From a virus, in the IMG/VR virus record IMGVR_UViG_3300017727_005296, positions 1 to 29,797 of that record: 29,797 bases of DNA; one strand, 5' to 3'. The translations under genes and the position numbers were made by a program. Of this stretch, positions 8,871 to 17,139 are shown piece by piece. The notes beneath the pieces are model-generated. The model was not told the DNA's origin, made no database searches, and was given only the letters and a program-made list of their open reading frames with translations. The first letter of the stretch is position 1; each line of letters starts with the position of its first letter.

Positions 8871-9774
8871 AGATCACACTTTATTAGTTGAAAAGTATCG
8901 TTCTAAAGATTTAGATAGTTATGTTGGAAATGAACACATCAAAAAGACCATTAAACAATATCTCGGTCAAAATGATATCCAAAACCTTATTTTCTACGGT
9001 CCCGCTGGTACAGGTAAAACGACTCTGGCTAAGCTTATTGTTAATAACCTTGATTGTGATTACCTTTATATCAACGCAAGTGATGAAAGGGGTATCGAAA
9101 CTATTAGAGACAAGGTTTCCGGGTTTGCTTCAACAGCTTCATTTAAACCACTCAAAGTGGTTATTTTGGATGAGGCAGATTTTCTTACGATACAGGCACA
9201 AGCTTCACTTCGAAATGTAATTGAGACATTTTCACGTACTACACGTTTTATTATGACGTGTAATTATGTTGAGCGTATTATTGATCCACTTCAATCACGT
9301 TGTCAAGTACTTAAAGTTATCCCTCCTAGTAAAAAAGAGGTAGCAGTACACCTCGCTAGTGTAATGACAACTGAAGATACAGCGTATGAAATGGAAGATC
9401 TAAAAACCATTGTAAACCAATACTACCCAGATCTACGTAAATGTCTTAACACAATACAGTTATCGACCCAAAACCAAAAATTAGTTATAGATAAATCAGT
9501 ATTAGTGTCATCTAATTACATGACATCAATACTTAAAGAATTAAGTAATGCAAAACCAAAATGGCGTGAAATTCGTCAAATCATTGCTAACGCAAACGTT
9601 AGTGATTTTGAAGAGCTTTATCGTTATCTTTATGATAACGCTAATGTATATGCAAGTGGTCGTGAAGGAATGGTTGCAATTTATATCAACGAATATAGTT
9701 ACCAATCCAACTTCCGTATTGATAAAGAAATCAACTGTATGGCACTCATACAAAAATTAGTTGAATTAAAATGA
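8854..9774 (+). CDS. 44: Clamp loader ATPase subunit, gp44-like
   Basis: A 306-residue AAA+ protein (T4 gp44 is 319). It has Walker A GPAGTGKTTLA (49-59), Walker B VVILDEADF (102-110), sensor 1 around MTCNY (about 134-138), and the SRC motif DPLQSRCQ with the arginine finger (about 144-151). It opens and loads the gp45-like clamp together with the small subunit encoded at 10170. The start chosen, ATG at 8854, gives the family N-terminus LLVEKYRSKDLDSYVGNE. The gene overlaps its upstream neighbour by 17 bases and the downstream 61-aa gene by ATGA. Codon use has more C/G third positions than the later glycan genes. Confidence 0.93.
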   Translation: MVTATKDHTLLVEKYRSKDLDSYVGNEHIKKTIKQYLGQNDIQNLIFYGPAGTGKTTLAKLIVNNLDCDYLYINASDERGIETIRDKVSGFASTASFKPLKVVILDEADFLTIQAQASLRNVIETFSRTTRFIMTCNYVERIIDPLQSRCQVLKVIPPSKKEVAVHLASVMTTEDTAYEMEDLKTIVNQYYPDLRKCLNTIQLSTQNQKLVIDKSVLVSSNYMTSILKELSNAKPKWREIRQIIANANVSDFEELYRYLYDNANVYASGREGMVAIYINEYSYQSNFRIDKEINCMALIQKLVELK

Positions 9775-9956
9775 AAAAATTCCTAAAATTTCTTATAATT
9801 TGGATTAGTCAAAATATGGCTATACCTTTTTGGATGATAGGACACGTTCATTTAAGTTTAAATATATATCAAGACTTACACGAGATAATCGCTAGTGTAG
9901 GGATGAATATTTTAGTAGCGATTGGATTTTATTTAGATTATAAACAAAACAAATAG
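9771..9956 (+). CDS. Small membrane protein, 61 aa
   Basis: Not recognised. Two hydrophobic segments are visible: residues about 4-24 (FLKFLIIWISQNMAIPFWMI) and about 41-56 (SVGMNILVAIGFYLDY). Between them is a short hydrophilic stretch with His and Asp, and the ends are lysine-rich. This suggests a hairpin inner-membrane protein. It overlaps the clamp-loader gene by ATGA and is separated from the next gene by 2 bases. A holin-like or membrane-anchoring role is possible from size and topology, but nothing in the sequence or neighbourhood supports lysis timing. Confidence 0.6.
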   Translation: MKKFLKFLIIWISQNMAIPFWMIGHVHLSLNIYQDLHEIIASVGMNILVAIGFYLDYKQNK

Positions 9957-9958
9957 TC

Positions 9959-10207
9959 ATGGATCAACAACAAATGCCAAATATTGACCTTAAAAATACA
10001 GAGTCAGTAGAACACAAAAATGGAAAAGTATGGGCTCAAGGGTTCGTTATTAGGAAAATCTCTAAATTCGTAGCAGGTACTCCTGAAGACGCTTTTATGC
10101 CTATCCCAGTCTTTTATAACCCAGCTGATGGTGAAATTTTTCAAGAAACCCTACCAAAAGAATTAAGAGATGAAACAGGTGACAACCCTCTTCGAGTGGT
10201 TGAATGA
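9959..10207 (+). CDS. Hypothetical protein, 82 aa, possibly a degenerate zinc-ribbon relative
   Basis: Residues MPNIDLKNTESV at the N-terminus, then GFVIRKISKFVAGTPED and IPIPVFYNPADGEIFQETLP. From memory this pattern resembles small proteins of marine T4-like phages. Those have paired cysteines (C-x2-C) before the RK-(I/V)-S-x-(F/L) segment and after the PIPVF segment, making a zinc ribbon. Here no cysteines remain, so if related it has lost metal binding. It lies between the two clamp-loader genes, and its 3' end overlaps the gp62-like ORF by 38 bases. Function unknown. Confidence 0.65.
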   Translation: MDQQQMPNIDLKNTESVEHKNGKVWAQGFVIRKISKFVAGTPEDAFMPIPVFYNPADGEIFQETLPKELRDETGDNPLRVVE

Positions 10208-10601
10208 GATAACTCTCTATAAAACAGCTCCTGAAGAAATTTCGCAAGAATCGTGGGATAAATGGAATTCTTACATGATACATAGATATGTATCTATGAA
10301 CATAGGCTACATTGATATAGTAAATTATGTTCAAAAGATTAATCCACAAAACAAAAAACAAATTTATTCCATCTATCGCGAAATGTTACCAAAGAAGAAA
10401 GTTTACCTCAAATATGTAAAAAACCAAAATAAAAAAAATTACCAAGAACTAGCTGAATATGTTGCTGATTATTATGAATGCTCCTTAGGTGAAGCTGATT
10501 ATTATATTGATATTTTAGGCATTAGTGTTAGAAGTATTTTATGGAAAATGGGAGTAGAAGAGGATGAAACTGAAAAATTAATAAAAAAAGCATTATTATA
10601 A
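10170..10601 (+). CDS. 62: Clamp loader small subunit, gp62-like
   Basis: A 143-residue helical protein without Walker motifs. It shows the pattern I associate with gp62 of T4-like phages: LFEWLNEIT near the N-terminus, YMIHRYVSMN (like cyanophage 'F-x-V-N-R-x-L-S'), MLPKKKVYLKYVKN (like T4 'VPRGKRYGKWAK'), then AEYVADYYECSLGEADYY and a final helix. It would complete the gp44 pentameric clamp loader. It is shorter than T4 gp62 (187). The ATG at 10170 lies inside the preceding gene. The next in-frame candidates would cut into the conserved FEWLNE segment. Its position after gp44 supports the call. Confidence 0.75.
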   Translation: MKQVTTLFEWLNEITLYKTAPEEISQESWDKWNSYMIHRYVSMNIGYIDIVNYVQKINPQNKKQIYSIYREMLPKKKVYLKYVKNQNKKNYQELAEYVADYYECSLGEADYYIDILGISVRSILWKMGVEEDETEKLIKKALL

Positions 10602-10610
10602 ACAAGTTAT

Positions 10611-11285
10611 ATGAATTATTTAAATACCCCCAATGGATGGGAAATAGTTAAAGAAGAAGGCTTTAATTGGGGCTCTATAGAAAATATTAACGCTAGACGT
10701 CAGGTATACCAAGAAGTTTGGGTAAATAAATTATATGAAAAAATATTTGAGGTTGAAGAAGGAGATATTGTTATTGATTTAGGTGCTGGTATTGGTGATT
10801 TTACTTGGAGTATTAGAAATAATAAACCCCAAGCTATATACTGTTTTGAACCCGGTGCAGATTCTCAAAAATCTCTTCCTCTCTTAAAAGAGAATACATC
10901 TCAAATTCCAAATTGTTTTATTATTGAAAAATTTATGTCTAGTATTGATAATAAAAATAATATTACTTGGGATACTTTTTTAAAATCTAATCATTTAAAT
11001 AAAATTGATTTTGTAAAAACTGATTGTGAAGGAGGAGAATATGAAATTTTTAAACCTGAAAATATTTTTTGGGTAAAAGAAAATATAAAAAAAATAGTAG
11101 GTGAATGGCATCTATCAACACCAGAATTAAAATCAAAATTTAGGATTTTTAGAGATACATATTTAAGATTATTTCCTAATCATGAGGTTAATTCGGTTAA
11201 TGGTGTAGACATTAAATGGGATTTATGGAATGAACATTTTATTGAATATTATAACGAAGTAATAATTTATATAGATAATAGATAA
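10611..11285 (+). CDS. FkbM-family methyltransferase (first copy)
   Basis: A 224-residue SAM-dependent methyltransferase. Motif I is IVIDLGAGIGDFTWSI (about residues 53-68), the acidic motif II is IYCFEPGAD, and the FkbM-type motif is DFVKTDCEGGEYEIF. FkbM enzymes usually O-methylate sugars or related small molecules, which suits the glycan genes that follow. It is the first gene after the replication block and marks the change of theme. The 9-base gap before it has no promoter motif. The stop overlaps the next start. Substrate unknown. A second FkbM protein with an extra N-terminal domain is at 17725. Confidence 0.85.
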   Translation: MNYLNTPNGWEIVKEEGFNWGSIENINARRQVYQEVWVNKLYEKIFEVEEGDIVIDLGAGIGDFTWSIRNNKPQAIYCFEPGADSQKSLPLLKENTSQIPNCFIIEKFMSSIDNKNNITWDTFLKSNHLNKIDFVKTDCEGGEYEIFKPENIFWVKENIKKIVGEWHLSTPELKSKFRIFRDTYLRLFPNHEVNSVNGVDIKWDLWNEHFIEYYNEVIIYIDNR

Positions 11286-11620
11286 TGATGAAATCAAGTG
11301 AAATTATTAAAAAAGAATATCCTCATATTTACAATGGTTATATGGATATCATGGAAGAGCAGCTGGAGTTATTCAGTAAAAAACATCTGGACTATGGTAT
11401 GGCTAATATCAGTGCTGGGACTTTACTTTCTACTAAAGAAGAAAGGGCTTTTGCTCTTACAGGACTTTGGTATAGAATAAGTGATAAAATTAGTAGATGG
11501 AAAAATTTATTAATTACTAATAAAGTTATTAATAACGAACCTCTAACAGATACTTACCAAGATATTGTAAATTATGGTATCATTGCTCAATTAGTTGAGC
11601 GTGGTTTATGGAAAAAATAA
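11285..11620 (+). CDS. DUF1599-like (nucleotide-modification-associated domain) protein
   Basis: A 111-residue protein with KKHLDYGMANISAGTLLST, then LTGLWYRISDKISRW and TDTYQDIVNYGIIAQLV. This combination (HxDYG, LW-x-R-x-SDK-x-x-R, D-x-x-x-D-x-x-x-Y) fits DUF1599, a small helical family recurrent in phages and linked by comparative genomics to modified-nucleotide pathways; the general shape recalls MazG-like all-alpha pyrophosphatases. It starts in the last codons of the FkbM gene, and its 3' end overlaps the HAD-nucleotidyltransferase fusion by 13 bases. The exact reaction is not known. Confidence 0.7.
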   Translation: MMKSSEIIKKEYPHIYNGYMDIMEEQLELFSKKHLDYGMANISAGTLLSTKEERAFALTGLWYRISDKISRWKNLLITNKVINNEPLTDTYQDIVNYGIIAQLVERGLWKK

Positions 11621-12975
11621 AATTAGTTATATTTGATTTAGATGGTGTTTTAGTTGAAGCTAAAACCATCCATTATGATGCTCTAAACCAGGCGTTAGGT
11701 AAAGACTATACTATTAGTTGGAATGAACATCTATCAGTTTATGATGGGTTAAAGACTAACCAAAAATTAGAAATGCTTACTGAACGTAAGGGTTTACCTA
11801 CAGAATTACATTCTAAAATTTGGGAAAGTAAACAAAAATATACACTTCAAATGCTTAAAGAACTTCAGCCGGATGAAACATTACAATCTGTAATGAATTC
11901 TCTAGTTGAGTGTGGTTATAAAATTGCTGTATGTTCTAATTCAATACGAAAAACTGTATTAACAGTTCTATCTAAATTAGGGATAATGGAGTTTATGGAT
12001 TTAGTTATATCTAATGAAGATGTAAAAAATTCCAAACCTCACCCTGAAATGTACTGGAAAGCAATATCAATGATGAGTTGTTTACCTGAGGAGACATTAA
12101 TCGTAGAAGATTCACCTTATGGTTTGTTAGCAGCATCTCGTTCTAAATCTCATGTATTAAGAGTTACTAAACCTCAGGATGTTACTTATGATAATATTTT
12201 TAATAAATTAACAGAAATAGAAAAAGGCCAAATTATGAAATCCCCAGCATGGAGAGATAATAAACTAAATGTATTAATTCCAATGGCGGGTGCTGGTTCT
12301 AGATTTACGCAAGCAGGGTATACCTTCCCAAAACCTCTTATTGATGTTCAAGGAAAACCAATGATCCAAGTAGTAGCTGAAAATTTAAATATTAAAGCTA
12401 ACTTTATTTACATAGTACAAAAAGAACATAGATTAAAATATAATTTAGATACTTTACTTAATTTAGTTACACCAAATTGTAAAGTTGTAGAAGTTGATGA
12501 ATTAACTGAGGGAGCAGCGTGTACCGCATTATTAGCTAAAAATTTTATTGATAACAATTCACCCTTATTCTTTGCTAACTCAGATCAATTTGTAGAATGG
12601 GATTCAAATGAATTTTTTTATAAAATGAATGAAACTGAAGTTGATGGGGGAATTGTTACATTTAAATCAACTCATCCAAAATGGTCATTTGCCAAAACTG
12701 ATGATCAAGGATTTGTAACAGAAGTTGCAGAAAAAAACCCTATATCTGATTTAGCAACAGTAGGTTTTTATTATTGGAAACATGGTTCTGATTTTGTTAA
12801 ATATGCTGAACAAATGATTAATAATAATATTAGAGTAAATGGTGAATTTTACGTTTGCCCCGTATATAATGAAGCTATTCAAGACAACAAAAAAATTATA
12901 ACCTTTAATATTCCCAAAATGCGGGGATTAGGTACTCCTGAAGATTTAAAGTATTTTTTAGAAAATTATAAATAA
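11608..12975 (+). CDS. HAD phosphatase - sugar nucleotidyltransferase fusion
   Basis: A 455-residue two-domain enzyme. Residues about 1-205 are a HAD-superfamily phosphatase of the beta-phosphoglucomutase/GPH type. They show D10 and D12 in VIFDLDGVLVE, the motif II serine in CSNS (about 109-112), motif III lysine in NSKPHPEMYW, and motif IV IVEDSPYG. Residues about 219-455 are a GT-A-fold nucleotidyltransferase with VLIPMAGAGSRF, FPKPLIDVQGKPM, GAACTALLA and a metal-binding NSDQ (D326). This could dephosphorylate a sugar or polyol phosphate and form an NDP-sugar, or act on consecutive intermediates. A cupin gene and a fusion of reversed domain order follow. Substrate cannot be read from sequence. 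Confidence 0.88.
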   Translation: MEKIKLVIFDLDGVLVEAKTIHYDALNQALGKDYTISWNEHLSVYDGLKTNQKLEMLTERKGLPTELHSKIWESKQKYTLQMLKELQPDETLQSVMNSLVECGYKIAVCSNSIRKTVLTVLSKLGIMEFMDLVISNEDVKNSKPHPEMYWKAISMMSCLPEETLIVEDSPYGLLAASRSKSHVLRVTKPQDVTYDNIFNKLTEIEKGQIMKSPAWRDNKLNVLIPMAGAGSRFTQAGYTFPKPLIDVQGKPMIQVVAENLNIKANFIYIVQKEHRLKYNLDTLLNLVTPNCKVVEVDELTEGAACTALLAKNFIDNNSPLFFANSDQFVEWDSNEFFYKMNETEVDGGIVTFKSTHPKWSFAKTDDQGFVTEVAEKNPISDLATVGFYYWKHGSDFVKYAEQMINNNIRVNGEFYVCPVYNEAIQDNKKIITFNIPKMRGLGTPEDLKYFLENYK

Positions 12976-13298
12976 TGGATATTTTAAAACTAAAAGATAT
13001 GGTTGGTGGTTGGTTTGTAGGTGATTTTGAACCTACAGCTTATAAAACTAAAGATTTTGAAGTAAGTTATAAAACCCACCCTAAAGGAGAAGTATGGGAT
13101 AATCATTATCATAAAATAGCTACAGAAATTAACTATCTAGTTCGCGGTAATATGAATCTAAGTGGGACTCACCTAAAAGAAGGTGATATATTCATACTAC
13201 ACCCAGAGGAAATAGCTGTTCCTGAATTCTTAACAGATTGTGAAATAGTCTGTGTTAAAACAGCAAGTGTAAAAGGAGATAAATATATAGTAGAATGA
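12975..13298 (+). CDS. Cupin-domain protein
   Basis: A 107-residue single cupin. Motif 1 is represented by GEVWDNHYHKIATEINYLVRG (metal ligands His36-type H-x-H in NHYHK and the glutamate in TEINY) and motif 2 by LKEGDIFILHPEEIAVPEFL. Such small cupins act as sugar-nucleotide or sugar isomerases/epimerases, or as sensors. Placed between two HAD/nucleotidyltransferase fusions and overlapping both (A of TAATGG, and ATGA), it probably acts on the same metabolite. Motif 2 retains H in ILHPEE but not the usual G-x5-P-x-G-x2-H spacing exactly, so catalytic competence is uncertain. Confidence 0.8.
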   Translation: MDILKLKDMVGGWFVGDFEPTAYKTKDFEVSYKTHPKGEVWDNHYHKIATEINYLVRGNMNLSGTHLKEGDIFILHPEEIAVPEFLTDCEIVCVKTASVKGDKYIVE

Positions 13299-14380
13299 AT
13301 ATAGTTATACCAATGGCGGGTTTAGGAACTCGATTTTTTAATGAAGGTTTTACATTACCTAAACCATTAATTGAAACTAATGGTAAAACACTTATTGAAC
13401 ATTCAATTTCAACATTAGGGGTTCAAGGAAAATATATTTTTATAACTCGTAAATATGATAACCCTGAGCATAATGTACTTTTAACTAAACGTTTAAATGA
13501 AATTCAACCTAATAGTATTGAAATCCAATTAAACGAACCTACTAAGGGTGCTACTGAAACTGCTTTAGCAGCTAAACAATATATTAATAATAATGAACCT
13601 CTTATTATTACTAATTGTGACCAAATTACAGATTGGGATGCTTCTAAATTTAATGAATTTATTTCTAACCCTACTATTGAAGGAGTAATAGTTACCTACC
13701 CTTCTACTAATCCTAAAAATAGTTTTGCTATAGTAGAAGATGATCAAGTTGTAAAACTAGTTGAAAAGAAAGCAGTATCAGATATAGCTTTAATTGGAGT
13801 CCACTATTGGAGAGAAGGGTATATGTTTGTAGAAACAGCTGAAATGCTCTTAGGGGATTTTGAAGAAGAAGGCAGACCTGAATGTTATATATCAGAAACA
13901 TATAACTACTTACTCTATAAAGGAGCTAATATTAAAAACTATCATATCTCAGCTAATGAATATATTCCATTAGGTACTCCCTATGATCTAAAAATTTATG
14001 AGGGTAAAGTAAAAGAATTCCATACTGAAAAACCTAAAACTATATTCTGTGATATAGATGGTACCTTAGTAAAACACGCTCATAGATTTAGTGATTTAAA
14101 AGATACTAAACCTGTATTACTTCCAGATGTTAGAGAGAAATTTAATCAATGGGATTCTCAAGGCCATAAAATTATTTTGTGTACTGCTCGTAAAGAATCT
14201 GCTCGTGAAATGACTGAATCCCATTTACAAATGTTAGGGTTATGTTGGGACATATTAATTATGGGAGTTACTAGTGGACAACGCGTTTTAATTAACGATA
14301 AATTAAATGTAGCACATACTGATAGAGCAATAGGAATCAACGTTATAACCAACGAAGGTTTTAAAAATATAGAATTATGA
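13295..14380 (+). CDS. Sugar nucleotidyltransferase - HAD phosphatase fusion (reverse order)
   Basis: A 361-residue protein with the domains of the 11608 gene in opposite order. Residues about 1-235 are a nucleotidyltransferase: IVIPMAGLGTRF, LPKPLIETNGKTLIEHS, GATETALAAKQYI and TNCDQITDWD. Residues about 248-361 are a compact HAD phosphatase with FCDIDGTLVKH (D253, D255), the motif II threonine in LCTARKE, and VLINDKLN near the end. The HAD part is smaller than in the first fusion and resembles capsule-locus HADs rather than the beta-PGM type, so the two fusions probably arose separately. The nucleotidyltransferase halves are visibly related to each other. ATGA overlaps tie it to the cupin and to the GDPD-like gene. 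Confidence 0.88.
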   Translation: MNIVIPMAGLGTRFFNEGFTLPKPLIETNGKTLIEHSISTLGVQGKYIFITRKYDNPEHNVLLTKRLNEIQPNSIEIQLNEPTKGATETALAAKQYINNNEPLIITNCDQITDWDASKFNEFISNPTIEGVIVTYPSTNPKNSFAIVEDDQVVKLVEKKAVSDIALIGVHYWREGYMFVETAEMLLGDFEEEGRPECYISETYNYLLYKGANIKNYHISANEYIPLGTPYDLKIYEGKVKEFHTEKPKTIFCDIDGTLVKHAHRFSDLKDTKPVLLPDVREKFNQWDSQGHKIILCTARKESAREMTESHLQMLGLCWDILIMGVTSGQRVLINDKLNVAHTDRAIGINVITNEGFKNIEL

Positions 14381-14817
14381 AATTAATATCACATAGAGGA
14401 AACCTAGAAGGTCCTAACCCAGAAAGAGAAAACCACCCAGATTATATTTATGAAGCTATCCAAGCTGGGTATGACGTAGAAATTGATATTTGGTTTGTAG
14501 ATGGGAAATTTAAATTGGGTCATGATGAACCTCAATATGATTTTCCTTTTGATTTATTTAGTAATTTTTATACTAAACTCTGGATTCATTGTAAAAACTT
14601 AGAATCTCTTTCTCAATTAAATAACTTAGATAGTAATGGCTCTAAATTAAATTATTTTTTTCATGAAGGTGACCTTGGAGTTTTAACTTCAAAAGGGTAT
14701 ATTTGGTCAACAAACCAATGTGAACGAGCGGTTTTAGTAATGCCTGAAACCTTTAATCAAGAACCAAATGAAAAAACATTTGGGGTTTGTAGCGATTATG
14801 TAGTAAACTATAAATAA
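14377..14817 (+). CDS. Minimal GDPD/PLC-like phosphodiesterase
   Basis: A 146-residue protein with the glycerophosphodiester phosphodiesterase signature. SHRGN gives H6 and R7. VEIDIW supplies the metal ligands E35 and D37. LGHDEP gives the second catalytic histidine H49. Later strands WIHCKN and YFFHEGD fit a short TIM-barrel order. Normal GDPD domains are about 240-250 residues, so this is a much reduced version. All four catalytic positions remain, so it may be active. It directly follows the nucleotidyltransferase-HAD fusion (ATGA). That suggests a glycerol-phosphate or phosphodiester-linked glycan, as an inference. It overlaps the next gene by one base. Confidence 0.75.
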   Translation: MKLISHRGNLEGPNPERENHPDYIYEAIQAGYDVEIDIWFVDGKFKLGHDEPQYDFPFDLFSNFYTKLWIHCKNLESLSQLNNLDSNGSKLNYFFHEGDLGVLTSKGYIWSTNQCERAVLVMPETFNQEPNEKTFGVCSDYVVNYK

Positions 14818-15428
14818 TGCCTATAAACCAAAAATATAATTTACTATTTATCCATATTCCTAAAAATGCTGGTACAACTATTGAAAATATTTTCTCTATG
14901 TATAGTAATCCTAGCAGCTTATGGTCAGGAAGTGAATTAGTTTTAGATGAGGGTAATTTTGCCCCCCAACATTTAAATTATAGTTTACTTAATAAGTATT
15001 ATACTAATATAGACTTTTCTAAAATGATTAAGTTTACCTTTGTTAGAAATCCTTATTCTAGAACTATTTCTTTATTTAATTGGAATTTAAAACAGAATTA
15101 TTATAAACCTAAATTTGATAATAAATTTACTAATAGAGAATTTGAAAATTTTTTAGTAAGTTTTATCTCAAAACTAGACTCATCACATAAATTACCTCAA
15201 AGTTTTTATTTTGATTGTGATTATGACTTTATAGGTAAAGTAGAAAACTTTAAAGAAGATTTTACTAACTTTCTAACTAAATATAATATTGCTATAAAAT
15301 ATAAAGGCCAACATGATAATAAAACTAATAGTAACCAAATTTTAAATAATTTATCTTCGAAAAATATTAATCTAATTAATACGTTATATGAAGAAGATTT
15401 TAAAAGGTTTAATTACGATATGATATGA
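14817..15428 (+). CDS. Sulfotransferase family protein (first)
   Basis: A 203-residue P-loop sulfotransferase of the carbohydrate type. The 5'-phosphosulfate loop is FIHIPKNAGTTIENIF (K16, T20, T21), and the 3'-phosphate motif is FTFVRNPYSRTISLFNW (R77, S81). A late VENFKEDFTNFL segment matches the family pattern in which the dimer or substrate region follows. It would transfer sulfate from PAPS to a sugar hydroxyl. No PAPS-synthesis gene is in the window, so the host must supply PAPS. It lies between the GDPD-like gene and a GT2 glycosyltransferase with a 4-base overlap to the latter. Confidence 0.8.
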   Translation: MPINQKYNLLFIHIPKNAGTTIENIFSMYSNPSSLWSGSELVLDEGNFAPQHLNYSLLNKYYTNIDFSKMIKFTFVRNPYSRTISLFNWNLKQNYYKPKFDNKFTNREFENFLVSFISKLDSSHKLPQSFYFDCDYDFIGKVENFKEDFTNFLTKYNIAIKYKGQHDNKTNSNQILNNLSSKNINLINTLYEEDFKRFNYDMI

Positions 15429-16207
15429 AAATAGCAGTTGTAACAGCTACTTATCAACGAGGTGACGGTAATACCCCATTAGTATTAACTCGAGCTATTG
15501 AATCTTTAAAAAAACAAGCCCACACTGATTGGAAGTTTTTCCTTATAGGAGATGCTTATGCAGATCAAAATGAATTTAATTCTTTTTCTAATCTTCTACC
15601 TTCTAATAAAATTTATACAGAAAACCTCCCAGTAAGTATAGAACGTGAAAAATACCCTCCAGGCACTGATAGATGGCATGTTAGTGGAATTACCCCTGTA
15701 AACATAGGTATAGAACGTGCTTTAGAAGAAGGTTTTGATTATATAGCTCTATTAGATCATGATGATCTTTGGTATCCTGACCATTTACAATTAATAAATG
15801 AAGGAATTAAAAAAACTAAATCCCCATTTATCTTTACTAGAGGATTTTATGAAGTTTCTAATGGAATAAGTGTAGGTATACCTTACCATGGGTATGAATC
15901 TGAAAAATTCGAACAATTACGTGTTAATGTAGATAATCCTATTAAATTAAATTATGGTTTTAACGGGTATGCTTGCTTTCCTTATGAATGTATTTTCCTT
16001 AAAACCTCAGTTTGTTTAGATTGTAGGTTAATTAAGTTAAGAATGAGAGATTGTTTAGAAGAAACTGGAAAAAGTTCTGTGGGAGATGCTGATTGGTGGT
16101 TAAGAATTAGAGAAGAAATGATAGAAGGTAAATATAAACCTGCTTTATTTATAGACCATATTACGTGTGCTAATATAGATGAAGGGTATAGTAAAACTAA
16201 CACATAA
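15425..16207 (+). CDS. Glycosyltransferase family 2 (GT-A fold)
   Basis: A 260-residue inverting-type GT2. The N-terminal strand and loop VVTATYQRGDG, the RAIESLKKQAHTDWKFFLIG segment, and the metal- and nucleotide-binding DHDDLWYPDHL (DxD within LLDHDD) are typical. A catalytic-base region is represented by GDADWWLRIREEM near the C-terminus. The protein has no membrane segment. It is part of the tightly overlapping run 10611-17675. Donor and acceptor cannot be predicted. Confidence 0.85.
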   Translation: MKIAVVTATYQRGDGNTPLVLTRAIESLKKQAHTDWKFFLIGDAYADQNEFNSFSNLLPSNKIYTENLPVSIEREKYPPGTDRWHVSGITPVNIGIERALEEGFDYIALLDHDDLWYPDHLQLINEGIKKTKSPFIFTRGFYEVSNGISVGIPYHGYESEKFEQLRVNVDNPIKLNYGFNGYACFPYECIFLKTSVCLDCRLIKLRMRDCLEETGKSSVGDADWWLRIREEMIEGKYKPALFIDHITCANIDEGYSKTNT

Positions 16208-17139
16208 TGAAACCAGCAATTTTAATTACATCTCATCCTAATACAGATGAAAAAGAACAAATTTTACAAAATTTTGGAAACTTTATTTCTCAGTATAAAA
16301 TAGACCATTACTTAGTTACTAACTATCCTCCTAAATCAGATACTCAAAAAAAGTTTAAAGGTTCATTTTTTTATAATAATAATCCACCTGGTCCTTTTTT
16401 AGGTAACGTATGGCTAACCTTTCCCCCAATTAGAAAGACACATCATCAAATTATCCCAAATTGGACTTATTCCTTTATGTTATTATTATTAAACGGTGTT
16501 AAAAACTTAAAAAATTTAGGTTATACCCATTTTATCTATTTAGGATATGATTCTCTCCCAGATTATGATCTTATTAAAAATTATATAGATAAAAGTTTAT
16601 CAATATTAAAAGATAAAAAAGCTACATTTACTGAGTATGAGTTAGGGTGGGAAGATTCTTTAAGTAGTACTAATTGTGCTAGTGAAATAGACTTCTTTAT
16701 AGAAGTATTTGAAAATAGTTTAGAATTATATTTAAAAAGAGAACTTCCTACACTATGTGAACAGTATTGGTACTCATCTTTATCTCTATATTTAAAGCAA
16801 GTCCAAATCCTCCCTAAATCTGATGCAATCCCTACTACATTTGATAGTGCTAGTTCTAACTATAAATTTAAATCTGGAAACTACTATTTAGGGTTTGATA
16901 AATCTTCTAATAATATTCTAATAATCACAGATAACTTAACCTTAAGTATTCAAGATAAAAATTCAAATATAATTCCACATAATTTTTTAAGTTCTAATCT
17001 TAAATCAGAATATTTTCCTAAAGAATTAACTGCATATAAACTTGAATCTATAGAAGATGAAAAATATTATGTAGATGATGAACTTTTATTTATTAATACT
17101 CCTGAATGGAGAAATTTAAATTATTTTGAAGACCTATGA
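16207..17139 (+). CDS. Unrecognised glycosyltransferase-like protein (copy A)
   Basis: A 310-residue protein of no family that I can name. The N-terminus PAILITSHPNTDEKEQI and DHYLVTNYPP look like the start of a Rossmann-like or GT-A sheet, and LGYTHFIYLGYDSLPDY resembles the strand-DxD region of GT-A enzymes (YDSLPD). The C-terminal third is beta-rich and polar (GNYYLGFDKSSNNILIITD). The product of 27448 shows the same layout: I-x-I-x-S-x-x-N-T at the start, YP...TQK, a NP pair, LG(Y)-x6-YD in the middle and a GFD/GWD-x-(S/D)-x-NN element in the last third. They are likely distant paralogues. Its place among sugar genes supports a glycan role. Confidence 0.55.
   Translation: MKPAILITSHPNTDEKEQILQNFGNFISQYKIDHYLVTNYPPKSDTQKKFKGSFFYNNNPPGPFLGNVWLTFPPIRKTHHQIIPNWTYSFMLLLLNGVKNLKNLGYTHFIYLGYDSLPDYDLIKNYIDKSLSILKDKKATFTEYELGWEDSLSSTNCASEIDFFIEVFENSLELYLKRELPTLCEQYWYSSLSLYLKQVQILPKSDAIPTTFDSASSNYKFKSGNYYLGFDKSSNNILIITDNLTLSIQDKNSNIIPHNFLSSNLKSEYFPKELTAYKLESIEDEKYYVDDELLFINTPEWRNLNYFEDL

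Noticed and set aside
10101-10361. Antisense 86-codon frame
   Set aside because: It is opposite the 9959 and gp62-like genes, lacks a promoter and is explained by AT-rich composition.
10170-10601. RegA translational repressor
   Set aside because: Length is similar (143 versus 122) but the motifs match gp62-type clamp-loader subunits better, especially LPKKKVYLKYVK.
11628-11635. TATATTTG, a perfect Bacteroidetes -7 box, also near 27458
   Set aside because: Both encode the V/I-I-F start strand of a protein and have no TTTG box 17-20 bases upstream.
11608-14817. Assignment to the methyl phosphoramidate capsule pathway of Campylobacter
   Set aside because: Nucleotidyltransferase similarity is generic, and no glutamine kinase or amidohydrolase partner is visible.
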